A DNA stretch of 64,000 nucleotides, taken from assembly GCF_003352085.1 (NCBI RefSeq), contig NZ_CP025804.1, forward strand, positions 1,612,001 to 1,676,000. Reading direction: 5' to 3'. Below, in pieces: positions 53,633 through 61,720 of this stretch; the stretch's first letter is position 1, and the number at the start of each line of letters is the position of its first letter. Source of the DNA: Sulfitobacter sp. SK012 (GTDB lineage: Bacteria; Pseudomonadota; Alphaproteobacteria; Rhodobacterales; Rhodobacteraceae). The notes beneath the pieces were generated by a model. It was not told the DNA's origin, did no database searches, and was given only the letters and a program-made list of their open reading frames with translations. Both the position numbers and the translations under genes were made by a program.

Positions 53633-56122
53633 TTAGCCCTTTGGCATCTTCAAAGTAACGTTGCGCCCGCCCTTGGTATAGCGCAGGTCGCTGTCGCCGA
53701 TGGCCGACACCCGACCGCCATCAATCCGGTCCCCGACGGTGACTTTCTTGTAGCGTCCATTGGACAACCGCACCAACGCGCGTCTGCTTGAAGGCTTGCC
53801 GTAGACACCGATCAGGTTCACCCGCCGCAGGTTTATCGCGTTCTTAACAGTGGCGGAGCGGGCCACAGATGCTGTTGAGGGCACGGACGGCTTGACCGTA
53901 CGCGGTGCCACTGTAGCGGCACTTGCGGTGCGTGTTTCTTTTGGGGCGGTACGCTGGGCGCGCTTTACGATCCGAGCGAAATTCCGGGGACGCGTATCAG
54001 GGCGTCTGGATTGTGCAACGGCAAGGCGCGTCGCCGTCGCCGTTGGAGAGGCCGCTACGATCGCCGCTTCAATCGCGGCTTGTGTTGCGGCCGCAGCTTG
54101 CTTTGCGGCAAGCTCTTGGGCAGCGGCTTCGGCGGCTAGTGCCGCACGCGCGTCGGATTCGGCCGCTTGCAGAACTGAGGCAGGACGCAGGGCCGGGCGG
54201 TAACCCGCAAGTTCGAGCACAGTCAGCCCGTTCAGCTGTGCACGTTGTGCATTTTCTTGAAGGCCACTGGGGCGTGTCCGGGGCCGCGCATCGACCAAGG
54301 CTGCGCGGGCGTCCACGACTTCGGGAGCCTCTTCGACCTCAGGCAGCGCGTTGGGTGGGATTTGCGGCGGTGAACCAAGAAATACGGTATACCCACCCGG
54401 CGCGAGCGTTCCCTCAGGCGTGGCCGCAACAAGCGCGTTGGGGTCTTGGCCGAAAAGCGCCCCATAAGGTGCCGGCCGGGTCAGGATCACGGGGATTGCA
54501 TCGGTCTCAAACCCGTCGACACCAGGCAAGGCAATTGCATCGTTGGTGGCGCTTACCTGCTCCAGACTGTTGAGGTAGACGACCTCTGTTGGCAGGTCTG
54601 CACGTATCTGCGGCACGTCCGGCGACAGCGGCCAGACACCGGTCACTGCATAACGCGCATCAGCCTCGTTAGCGGTGATCACCTGTGTTTCGGGCTGTGC
54701 CAGAACGGTCGCGTCGCTCTCGATAAGACCGGGTTCAAGGGACGCTACGGCGATCCCGACTGGATCAATCGGGGTGCTGGCCTCTGGCGTGGTGCGAATG
54801 ATTTCGGGGTCAATTTGGTTTTCGAGGTTGGAAGCGGTCGCCCGTTCTTGGCGCGGGGAGAACAATCCCGCGACCCCGTCATCCATAAAGACCGTGGCCC
54901 ACGCGGCAACGCCGGCCAAGAGTACAAGCAAGACGGCCGTCAGGATCAGGCCCAGAAACCGCGGTTTGCCGCCCACATCGCTTTCGCGTGCGCCAAAGAC
55001 CGTCATGCGATCGGCCTCGTTGCCGGCGGTCGCCGTTACAGCAGCCGCTGGCATGGCGGCGTGCAGCTTTTTTCGGCGGCTTAGAAAGCCGGGTTTTGCC
55101 TCGGTTGGCGCATCCAGAACGTGCGGGGCAGGTTGATCAAGTGAACTGCTGTCGGGCAACGGAGCTGCCTGAACCGGCGTTGGCGCTTGCACCGTGCTGG
55201 GTGCCGGAACGTTATGCGATGCGTTTGCACCACCATCCCGCGATGCGCCCCCCAGCTTTTTAGCTTCTGTGGTGGCATTGGGTTCTTTGCGCCGGCTGCT
55301 AAAGCCCAAAGGTGCTGGTACGTATCCGGGCGGCCGTGGCTCGAGGTCAATGTCTTCTTCTATGAGTTCTTCGTCGGCTTCATTTGCTACTGTTTCCGGC
55401 GCTTCGGCTTTAGCGTCTGAGGTTTCGGTCTCGCGAAGTGACGCCGATGCTTCGGGCTGTATCGCGTCGTCCTCATCAGCGCTCTTTGTGGTTGGCTCAT
55501 CGTTCTTGAGAGTAATTTCTTTGTCGTTTTGGGCTGGCGGATCTTCTAGTGCGGGCTCGACAGCAGGCACCTCGGCTGGACCCACGACAATAATTGCAAT
55601 GCCATCCGCTTCAACTTCATCGCCGGGTTCCAGTAGGGCGTCGGCACCTTCTGTGACGCCAAAGAACGGTTCCCCGAGAAAGCTATCTCCCTCGGGAATT
55701 GCCACAAAACTGACGGGATGGAACCTGTGCTCGCGGGCAAATTCTTCTGCTTCTTCAAGAGTTTCATAGGCAACAGCAGCGATATGCGTGCGCGCGCCGT
55801 CGCTGCTGATATCATAGGCCAGCTCGGCGACTTCATAAGGGGTCGCGCCAGCCAATGCGGCCTCGGCGGCCTTGCGGCGCTGAGGCTGGGACTGATCAGC
55901 GGTGTCGATGGTTAGGAATTTGACCTGGCTGTTGGGGATGATCAACTTGCTGCGCACGCCGCCGGGCTCAAGGCTGGCGGCGGTTTTGCGCAACGTCGCC
56001 AGCTCAGCTTCCATATCGGCTGCACTTAGCGATACTTCGCCAACCTCGCGCCAACCGCCCGCTGCGCGATGCAACAGGCGAATGCCTTCAAGCGACAAGG
56101 AAAGCGCAAAATTAGGCTTCAT
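53633..56122 (-). CDS. Bitopic fusion protein: GspL/PilM-like N-terminus, PilP/GspC-like C-terminus
   Basis: The 829-residue protein has three parts. Residues 1-180 form a cytosolic domain that begins MKPNFALSLSLEGIRLLHR and resembles the actin-like domain of GspL/PilM. Residues 180-385 are a low-complexity acidic, Pro- and Ala-rich linker, and one membrane helix spans 388-413. The exported part has another Ala/Pro-rich linker and ends (about 762-829) in a beta domain (NLIGVYGKPSSRRALVRLSNGRYKKVTVGDRIDGGRVSAI) like the PilP or GspC homology region. Roseobacter genomes often carry this gene alone, sometimes mislabelled as an initiation factor. Domain calls are by eye. No other secretion or pilus gene adjoins it. 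Confidence 0.65.
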   Translation of the reverse strand: MKPNFALSLSLEGIRLLHRAAGGWREVGEVSLSAADMEAELATLRKTAASLEPGGVRSKLIIPNSQVKFLTIDTADQSQPQRRKAAEAALAGATPYEVAELAYDISSDGARTHIAAVAYETLEEAEEFAREHRFHPVSFVAIPEGDSFLGEPFFGVTEGADALLEPGDEVEADGIAIIVVGPAEVPAVEPALEDPPAQNDKEITLKNDEPTTKSADEDDAIQPEASASLRETETSDAKAEAPETVANEADEELIEEDIDLEPRPPGYVPAPLGFSSRRKEPNATTEAKKLGGASRDGGANASHNVPAPSTVQAPTPVQAAPLPDSSSLDQPAPHVLDAPTEAKPGFLSRRKKLHAAMPAAAVTATAGNEADRMTVFGARESDVGGKPRFLGLILTAVLLVLLAGVAAWATVFMDDGVAGLFSPRQERATASNLENQIDPEIIRTTPEASTPIDPVGIAVASLEPGLIESDATVLAQPETQVITANEADARYAVTGVWPLSPDVPQIRADLPTEVVYLNSLEQVSATNDAIALPGVDGFETDAIPVILTRPAPYGALFGQDPNALVAATPEGTLAPGGYTVFLGSPPQIPPNALPEVEEAPEVVDARAALVDARPRTRPSGLQENAQRAQLNGLTVLELAGYRPALRPASVLQAAESDARAALAAEAAAQELAAKQAAAATQAAIEAAIVAASPTATATRLAVAQSRRPDTRPRNFARIVKRAQRTAPKETRTASAATVAPRTVKPSVPSTASVARSATVKNAINLRRVNLIGVYGKPSSRRALVRLSNGRYKKVTVGDRIDGGRVSAIGDSDLRYTKGGRNVTLKMPKG

Positions 56123-56296
56123 GCCATGCCTTTATCTCTGGTCCTGCAACAACGAAATACGACTTTCACCTTAGAATAGAGCACCGCGCCATTCAAGGAA
56201 AGCATGCCTCTGCGTACCCGGCGCATGACCGCGCACGCTTCTTTCAATTAACTGTGCCACGCCGCTTAGAAACAGGCGTGGCACAGAGACATTGAT

Positions 56297-57589
56297 TTAG
56301 GCTGTCGCCTTGGACAACGCTTGATCCAAATCCGCAATGAGATCATTGGCGTCTTCGGTGCCAATCGACACACGAACAACATTCGCGCTGGCACCAGCGG
56401 CTTCTTGTTGTTCTGCCGTCAACTGCCGGTGTGTAGTGGAAGCCGAGTGAATGATAAGCGAACGCGTATCCCCAAGGTTGGCCACGTGGCTAAAGATTTC
56501 CAGCGCATTCACGAGTTTGATGCAGGCGTCATAGCCGCCCTTAACTGCAAAGGTGAACAGACCTCCGGCACCTTTCGGGCAGACCTTTTTCACCCGGTCA
56601 AAATAGGGCGAGGATTTCAGGCCCGCGTAGGTGACGTAGTCAACGCGGTCGTCTTTTTCCAACCAAGTTGCAATTTTGGCAGCGTTTTCAACGTGGCGCT
56701 CCATCCGCAAAGACAGCGTCTCAGTGCCCATCAGTGTGTAATGCGCGGCTTGGGGGTTCATCGTCATGCCCAGATCGCGCAGGCCAATGGCAATGCTGTG
56801 GAAGGTAAAGGCGAGGGCACCAAACGTCTCATGGAACTTCAGGCCGTGATAGGCAGGCTCCGCTTGGCTTAGCGAGGGGAATTTGTCGTTTGCGGACCAA
56901 TCGAATTTGCCTGAATCGACGACGCAGCCTCCGGTGACGGTGCCGTTTCCGGTCAGGTATTTCGTGGTCGAATGCACCACGAGGGTCGCGCCATGTTCAA
57001 TGGGGCGGCACAGATAGGGTGTGGCTGTGGTGTTATCGATAATCAACGGGATGCCAGCTGCATCGGCCACATCGGCCACGGCGCGGACGTCCATGATATA
57101 GCCGCCGGGGTTTGCAATCGCTTCGCCAAAGATCGCGCGCGTGTCTTCGTCCACAGCAGCAGCGACCGCATCAAGATCGTCGAAATCAACGAATTTGCAG
57201 GTCCAACCAAAGCGCTTAATGGTGTGGCTGAACTGCGTGACCGTACCGCCATAAAGCCGTGTGGAAGCGATGATGTTTTTGCCTGGACCCATCAATGGGA
57301 ACAACGCCATGATTTGTGCGGCGTGACCCGATGAACAACAGACAGCACCCGTGCCGCCCTCCAGCGTTGCAATGCGTTCTTGGAGTACGGCAACTGTTGG
57401 GTTGGTCAGGCGAGAGTAGATAAAACCGACCTCTTGCAGGTTAAACAGCGCCGCGGCGTGATCAGCATCGCGGAACACATAGGCCGTCGTTTGATAAATC
57501 GGCGTTTGCCGCGCGCCTGTGGCGGGGTCGGGCCGTGCGCCTGCATGAATTTGGAGCGTATCAAAGCCGTATGTGGGGCCGTCAGTCAT
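56297..57589 (-). CDS. metY: O-acetylhomoserine aminocarboxypropyltransferase
   Basis: The 430-residue PLP enzyme matches the Cys/Met-metabolism family: YSRLTNPTVAVLQERIATLEGG near 58-79, SSGHAAQ near 86, the PLP lysine Lys210 in HSTTKY, and the long C-terminal domain with SLIIHSASTTHRQL. It makes homocysteine from O-acetylhomoserine and sulfide. GAGGAG lies 10 bases before the ATG. Monocistronic. No SAM riboswitch could be recognised in the leader. Confidence 0.94.
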   Translation of the reverse strand: MTDGPTYGFDTLQIHAGARPDPATGARQTPIYQTTAYVFRDADHAAALFNLQEVGFIYSRLTNPTVAVLQERIATLEGGTGAVCCSSGHAAQIMALFPLMGPGKNIIASTRLYGGTVTQFSHTIKRFGWTCKFVDFDDLDAVAAAVDEDTRAIFGEAIANPGGYIMDVRAVADVADAAGIPLIIDNTTATPYLCRPIEHGATLVVHSTTKYLTGNGTVTGGCVVDSGKFDWSANDKFPSLSQAEPAYHGLKFHETFGALAFTFHSIAIGLRDLGMTMNPQAAHYTLMGTETLSLRMERHVENAAKIATWLEKDDRVDYVTYAGLKSSPYFDRVKKVCPKGAGGLFTFAVKGGYDACIKLVNALEIFSHVANLGDTRSLIIHSASTTHRQLTAEQQEAAGASANVVRVSIGTEDANDLIADLDQALSKATA

Positions 57590-57983
57590 TGGGGTCTCTC
57601 CTCGAATTTCCGTTTGAACGTATGGTTAAGGGATTGGCCTATGCCGCACAAGGGACGGACCATAGCTGCTTGTGTATCGAGGGTGTGGCCTAACCGAATT
57701 GCCCTCGTTCTTACGTCGGGTCGCGAATCGCCACTGCGGCACCACGCAATACCTTTGGCCGAGCAAAAAGCGGATTGTGGCCAAAATATGCACAGTTTGG
57801 GGCAGGCCCGCCATCTTGATCCAATTTCGAAACAAAGATCTAAAGAAATCGTTAAATTTCAAAAGGTTTGGGGGTTCTCGAGTGGTTGATGAATGCTAGT
57901 GTGGTCATTGTCTTTCGGATGGTGCCGGCTCATTTCTGGGCTGAGAGGCGTTTTTAAGGTAACCTAATTTAAGGATGAGATTG
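57590..57983. other. Intergenic region between metY and the VPLPA-CTERM gene
   Basis: These 394 bases hold the divergent promoters. Short frames on both strands have no family resemblance or ribosome-binding site. AAGGA at 57971-57975 serves the rightward gene. The A/T-rich stretch near 57835-57900 is a likely promoter zone; no -10/-35 pair is assigned. Confidence 0.4.
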
Positions 57984-58640
57984 ATGAAAACGACACTCAA
58001 AACAGCCAGCAGAACTTTGCTGGCAACCGCCGCCGCTGTCGGCGTGTTGGCAATGGCCGCGCCTGCGATGGCTGCGACCCAAACCGTGGACGCGCTGGTT
58101 GAGACCGGTACGATCTATGATACAGGTCAAGGCACCGTGAGCGTTGACTACTGGCAATTCGATGTTTCGACGGCCGGTACCGTGAGTATCGATATTTTGT
58201 CACGCAATGTTCTGGGTGGTGACGGCGGGGCCGGTGGCAATACATCGGGTCTAGATCCACAAATATTGCTGTTTGGTTTTGACAACACGGGCGACCAAGG
58301 TCTGCTTGGCAGCCTTATCGGTGGTAACGACGACAGTTCTGGCGTTGGTAACGGATCGGACGACGGATCCACTAGTAGCTTGGATTCATTCCTGTCAGTT
58401 GCATTGGGTGTGGGCACGTATGTCTTGTCGCTGTCTGATTGGGGATTTGCCGAAAGTGAAGCACGATCCGGTGTAAATTCCACCTTCTTCTTAGGTACCT
58501 ACGGCGACTACCAAGTCACCTTTACTGGGATCGATACAGCCCCGGCGCCTGTTCCGCTTCCTGCGGCGTTGCCATTGCTGCTTGGTGGTATGAGTGTTCT
58601 TGGTTTTGTTGGCCGTCGCCGTTCGCGCGCCAAATCCTGA
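57984..58640 (+). CDS. VPLPA-CTERM sorting domain protein
   Basis: The 218-residue exported protein has a signal peptide (MKTTLKTASRTLLATAAAVGVLAMAAPAMAA) and a mature domain rich in Gly, Asp and Ser. It ends in a C-terminal sorting signal: VPLPA at 190-194, a hydrophobic helix, then the basic tail RRRSRAKS. VPLPA-CTERM signals are processed by a dedicated exosortase (XrtD type), here not in the window. The mature domain has the Gly-Asp-rich look of DVUA0089-like surface proteins. ATG 57984 is preferred over 57975 because AAGGA lies 8 bases upstream. Confidence 0.88.
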   Translation: MKTTLKTASRTLLATAAAVGVLAMAAPAMAATQTVDALVETGTIYDTGQGTVSVDYWQFDVSTAGTVSIDILSRNVLGGDGGAGGNTSGLDPQILLFGFDNTGDQGLLGSLIGGNDDSSGVGNGSDDGSTSSLDSFLSVALGVGTYVLSLSDWGFAESEARSGVNSTFFLGTYGDYQVTFTGIDTAPAPVPLPAALPLLLGGMSVLGFVGRRRSRAKS

Positions 58641-58690
58641 ACACAACGCAAACCTAACCGTGATCCTTCTTATCAAGGGTGCGGGTAGAA

Positions 58691-58726
58691 CTTAAAACAA
58701 GCCCTGCGGTGCATGCCGCGGGGCTT
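58691..58726 (-). terminator. Terminator of the leftward glycosyltransferase gene
   Basis: AAGCCCTGCGG (58699-58709) pairs with CCGCGGGGCTT (58716-58726, one mismatch). Read on the minus strand it is followed by TTGTTTTAAG. The glycosyltransferase stop codon overlaps the first arm. Confidence 0.7.
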
Positions 58727-59729
58727 AGCGCATCCAGAACCCTTCGGATTTGATCCGGTTGCGGATCGCCTGTTCCTTGCGGGGCAGGTTTTCTTGATCA
58801 AACAGCGCGCGCACTTTCAGGCCGCGTTTTTGGTAGATCATCCGTTTGGCGGGCTCGTAGCCCTTCAAGACCTTCTTTAGCTTATTGGGCTGAGCGACCT
58901 CGTGCAGCAGCGCGACCACGGCATCGCTTTCGCGCGCATAAAGCAAGGGCAGGGTGCGGTAATGGCAGCTGACCGCGCCGTCCAGCAACCCATCGGGCAG
59001 CGTGTCGCGCCCACCGCCAAAGCTGTGGATCACCAGCGGTAGGGCAATTTGGTCCAACCATGGATCAAAGCTTTGTGCGCAAAGCGCAACGGGCGGTGTG
59101 TCGCGGATCGCGAGGGCATATTCCTCAAAGCGGGCTCCGAATTCAAGCGGGCAGCGGAAAAAGAAATATCCGGCGTTGAAGTAGAGGTAGCGTTTCCAAT
59201 ACTCGTCCGGCTCCGTCAGATCGAGGCTGCTCTCAAAATCCAATCCGAACTTGTCATAGAGCGATTTCCACAACCCGGCGTATCCGGGGCCATAAAGCTG
59301 CGGTTCGGGCCACGTACCAGTGCGGCGCAAAGACGCCATGGGGCGGTCGAAATCAAAAGGAACAGTGCCCAGATCGCCGGTGATCAGCGTGTCTGTATCA
59401 AAGAAGACAAAGGGTTCGCCCTTGGGCAGGGCGCGCAGCATTTCGATCTTGTTGCCATAAGGATAGACCGTGCCGAAATGACGGGATTCAAACGGGATTA
59501 CTTCTGCCCCAAGGGCCGCCAAAGCGTCGCGGACCTCTGGCGCGCGGATGCTGGGGTCTCTTTCCCACAAGACGCTGGGCTGCGGTTCCATGACCAGCAA
59601 TCGACCCGCAAAATTCGGGTTGGTGTGGCGCAATGAGGCAGCAAAAAGCAGTGCCTCATAGGACAGCCGCCCATGCTGGCCTATGATCGCGATGTTATAG
59701 ATGGGTGGCGTTGCCGGTTTGCTTGCCAT
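58725..59729 (-). CDS. Putative GT-A-fold glycosyltransferase
   Basis: The 334-residue protein begins with a GT-A-like fold (YNIAIIGQHGRLSYEALLFAASLRHTNP) and has a DxD motif, Asp111-Thr-Asp113, in EPFVFFDTDTLITGDL, for metal and nucleotide sugar. Later WLDQIALPLVIHSFGGG and CHYRTLPLLY suit the acceptor side. It resembles unclassified GT8-type proteins of roseobacters. There is no membrane segment. It is convergent with the VPLPA-CTERM gene. Donor and acceptor are unknown; surface glycan assembly is a guess from the neighbourhood. Confidence 0.65.
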   Translation of the reverse strand: MASKPATPPIYNIAIIGQHGRLSYEALLFAASLRHTNPNFAGRLLVMEPQPSVLWERDPSIRAPEVRDALAALGAEVIPFESRHFGTVYPYGNKIEMLRALPKGEPFVFFDTDTLITGDLGTVPFDFDRPMASLRRTGTWPEPQLYGPGYAGLWKSLYDKFGLDFESSLDLTEPDEYWKRYLYFNAGYFFFRCPLEFGARFEEYALAIRDTPPVALCAQSFDPWLDQIALPLVIHSFGGGRDTLPDGLLDGAVSCHYRTLPLLYARESDAVVALLHEVAQPNKLKKVLKGYEPAKRMIYQKRGLKVRALFDQENLPRKEQAIRNRIKSEGFWMR

Positions 59730-59837
59730 GCTCGATATTGCGCCCTTTGGGGTTTTCGGTTCAGTATAAGGGCGCAGCGCCGCTTGAAAAGGTGGGAATT
59801 TTAACGCTCGTTCGAAAACCGTTTCGGGAGATTTTAG

Positions 59838-60497
59838 ATGTTTGATTTTATGTTTGCGATTGTAGCACTTGCGGCAGCGTCTGGTGGGAATAATGACAGC
59901 ACGAGCGCAGAGGTTTCCCCAGCGCCGCAGATTGTTGCAGAAGCCGTAACCGACGCGCCAGCTGCGCCGTCCAGCGTGATCATCGGGCAGGGCGCGATAA
60001 TCGGGGGCAACACGCTGCTCGAAGGCGTTGGCGACAGTACCGCCCCCGCAGCTTTACCGGTTCTACCGTTGCCAAGCCTGGGTCCACAGATCAACGAAGC
60101 CGTTATTCCAGCAGGCCTTGTGGCGGATCCCCAAGACCCCAGCGGCAAATTCACCACTGCCACTGAGATCAAACCGATCATGGATGCCACCAAAGGCAGT
60201 TGGATCGCAGTGCGCGAATTTAACGGGCAGGATTTGCTCTATGTTACGCACCTTTGGAGCTGGCGCTGTGGACTGGCGGCGATGGCCATCTCAATAAACG
60301 ACGAGCCCATGCAGAACTGGCCGCTGCCGCCATGCCACATGAAATATGCGACGCCCAATGCCATTCTGGAAGAAGATGGATTGCCCTACCTGACGCTCAG
60401 GCTGGGCGCGGTCGAAACTGTTGTCATTCAGGTGGTTTTTGACGACCTGACGACAGATGCTGTCGAATTCAAACGTGGTGACGTGCTGATCCCCTAA
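59838..60497 (+). CDS. Hypothetical protein, possibly exported
   Basis: A 219-residue protein with a short hydrophobic N-terminus (MFDFMFAIVALAAASGG, a poor signal peptide without a basic start), an Ala/Pro/Ser-rich region to about residue 75, and a conserved-looking domain from 90 to 219. That domain has WIAVREFNGQDLLYVTHLWSWRCGL, two cysteines (RCGL, PPCHMKY) and a beta-rich end. I recall similar unnamed Rhodobacterales proteins. TTTCGGGAG precedes the ATG. Function unknown. Confidence 0.6.
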   Translation: MFDFMFAIVALAAASGGNNDSTSAEVSPAPQIVAEAVTDAPAAPSSVIIGQGAIIGGNTLLEGVGDSTAPAALPVLPLPSLGPQINEAVIPAGLVADPQDPSGKFTTATEIKPIMDATKGSWIAVREFNGQDLLYVTHLWSWRCGLAAMAISINDEPMQNWPLPPCHMKYATPNAILEEDGLPYLTLRLGAVETVVIQVVFDDLTTDAVEFKRGDVLIP

Positions 60498-60740
60498 TGG
60501 GGAAGGCAGTGGGGGCACTGGAGCGGCCATCATTTCGATAAGAAACTGTAAGCGCTGTAGTTTGGAGTTTTGTTTCGATGTAACGCCACACCTAACTGGT
60601 GCACTTACCTCAGCGTCGCAATTAGGAATGGCGCTGGAATGGCACACGAACATTGGCTGCACTCCGCAGAGATGGCAGTTATGCGGGACTTAGCGTGAAT
60701 TCGCCGCGATTGATCAAAGGTCCGCTTATTCCCATCAACA

Positions 60741-60884
60741 TTATGAGATCGGTTGCTCCGTAGCGCAATCACCCGTGCCGCCTATGCCTCCCTCGCGGGG
60801 GCAGTCTTTTGCGGGCAACACCTCGGGAGTCGAACATGCAGTCAGAGCAAGAAGGACGACGAATGCAATTGTTTTACGGATCAT
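60741..60884 (-). CDS. 47-residue lipoprotein with GGIGGTG motif
   Basis: A minus-strand frame starts at ATG 60884 and stops at 60741. It encodes a lipoprotein signal (MIRKTIAFVVLLALTAC, lipobox LTAC, Cys17) and a 31-residue mature peptide with CPREGGIGGTGDC. The start lies one base after the stop of the DUF6502-like gene, so translation is coupled. GGIGGTG is the motif that precedes DUF5666 domains in larger proteins, and DUF5666 genes often adjoin DUF6502 genes, as far as I recall. Here the protein ends right after the motif: a natural short form or a truncated relic. Confidence 0.7.
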   Translation of the reverse strand: MIRKTIAFVVLLALTACSTPEVLPAKDCPREGGIGGTGDCATEQPIS

Positions 60885-60885
60885 G

Positions 60886-61620
60886 TTATTTGGCCTTACA
60901 ATTTAAATCATCGGAAAAATATCCACCGGCTCGGAAACGGTGAGGACCATCTTCGGTCGCTGGCAAAGTCCGAGCCATCGTGTCTAGTTCTTGCAATGTT
61001 TGCTTCATTCGGGCACGGAAGTGTTTATCCAACTGCTCTATCGCGCTTGCGGATAGACCTTTGTAGTGAACAGACATATCGTAGTTTCCTGCTTCGCCTA
61101 CGACGTTTGATACCGCTGTCGCGAGATGATCACCTACATTATCCGCGAGATAGGCCAGTTGATCATCTGATCCAGAAAGCGGTTGGTAGCTACGGGTGTT
61201 CAGAATGACCTTGTCTCCGATTTCTTTCACAGCGCCGTTCTCAATAAGAACGTCCAAAAAGGTGCGCGGATGGACATCTTTTCGTATGCAACGAGCAAGG
61301 TCGGTAAAACTTGGGCCATCGCCCTGTACGAAGATTCCTTTAGGGTCATAGGCTGGATTATCCCACCAAAGTGCAATGATTTCAGCCAAGGGCTGACGTT
61401 GGTTCTGAGGCGGAATTACTTCGCGACGCAACCGAGCGATGTCGCGTCTCTGTAATCCAGTTAGGATGCTGACCTTGCTGTCCGTCGAAGGATCTTCGCC
61501 AAGGGTGTCAGCAGCCTCGATATATGCGTGTCGCAAACGATGCTCCACGATTGGAAACAGCCAGCCCTTTCGGACAGCAAGGCGCGCAAGAGGGCGCAGG
61601 ATTGGGTCGAGCCAGATCAT
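60886..61620 (-). CDS. DUF6502-like protein, probable HTH regulator
   Basis: The 244-residue protein starts MIWLDPILRPLARLAVRKGW and has a segment STDSKVSILTGLQRRDIARLR (about 46-65) that looks like a helix-turn-helix and is typical of DUF6502. The middle has GDGPSFTDLARCIRKDVHPRTFLDVLIENGAVKEIGDKVIL, winged-helix-like, and the end is helical. The ATG at 61620-61618 has no ribosome-binding site; a promoter-like -10 TATATT lies six bases before it, so the message may be leaderless. Two palindromic repeats in front suggest autoregulation. A 47-residue lipoprotein gene follows after one base. Confidence 0.75.
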   Translation of the reverse strand: MIWLDPILRPLARLAVRKGWLFPIVEHRLRHAYIEAADTLGEDPSTDSKVSILTGLQRRDIARLRREVIPPQNQRQPLAEIIALWWDNPAYDPKGIFVQGDGPSFTDLARCIRKDVHPRTFLDVLIENGAVKEIGDKVILNTRSYQPLSGSDDQLAYLADNVGDHLATAVSNVVGEAGNYDMSVHYKGLSASAIEQLDKHFRARMKQTLQELDTMARTLPATEDGPHRFRAGGYFSDDLNCKAK

Positions 61621-61621
61621 G

Positions 61622-61636
61622 TGTGCAATATACACA
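61622..61636. promoter_or_regulatory. Operator 1: TGTG-N7-CACA palindrome over the leftward -10
   Basis: TGTGCAATATACACA. It begins two bases before the DUF6502-like start codon (leftward) and covers the -10 TATATT (minus strand, 61632-61627). Binding here would block leftward transcription. Confidence 0.6.
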
Positions 61637-61654
61637 TTTATCTTGACCGAGCAA
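61627..61654 (-). promoter_or_regulatory. Candidate leftward promoter giving a leaderless mRNA
   Basis: On the minus strand TTGCTC (61654-61649) and TATATT (61632-61627) are 16 bases apart. The seventh base after the -10 is the A of the DUF6502-like ATG (61620), which fits a leaderless transcript and explains the missing ribosome-binding site. Confidence 0.45.
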
Positions 61655-61667
61655 CATAAAGATGAAA

Positions 61668-61682
61668 TGTGCAAAATACACA
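61668..61682. promoter_or_regulatory. Operator 2: second TGTG-N7-CACA palindrome
   Basis: TGTGCAAAATACACA differs from operator 1 at one base. With its flanks it is a perfect 6-bp-armed palindrome (AATGTG...CACATT, 61666-61684). It lies 46 bases from operator 1, 38 bases before the rightward lipoprotein ATG and after a TTGACC (61643-61648) that may be its -35. Confidence 0.6.
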
Positions 61683-61720
61683 TTCCGCCCGATCTCAATC
61701 CTATTAACCGGAGCACATAT

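Noticed and set aside
57590..57720. SAM riboswitch in the metY leader
   Set aside because: I could not find the conserved pairing or sequence blocks of SAM-II or other SAM classes.
57626..57862. 78-codon minus-strand frame in the metY/VPLPA gap
   Set aside because: No ribosome-binding site, odd composition and a better explanation as promoter region.
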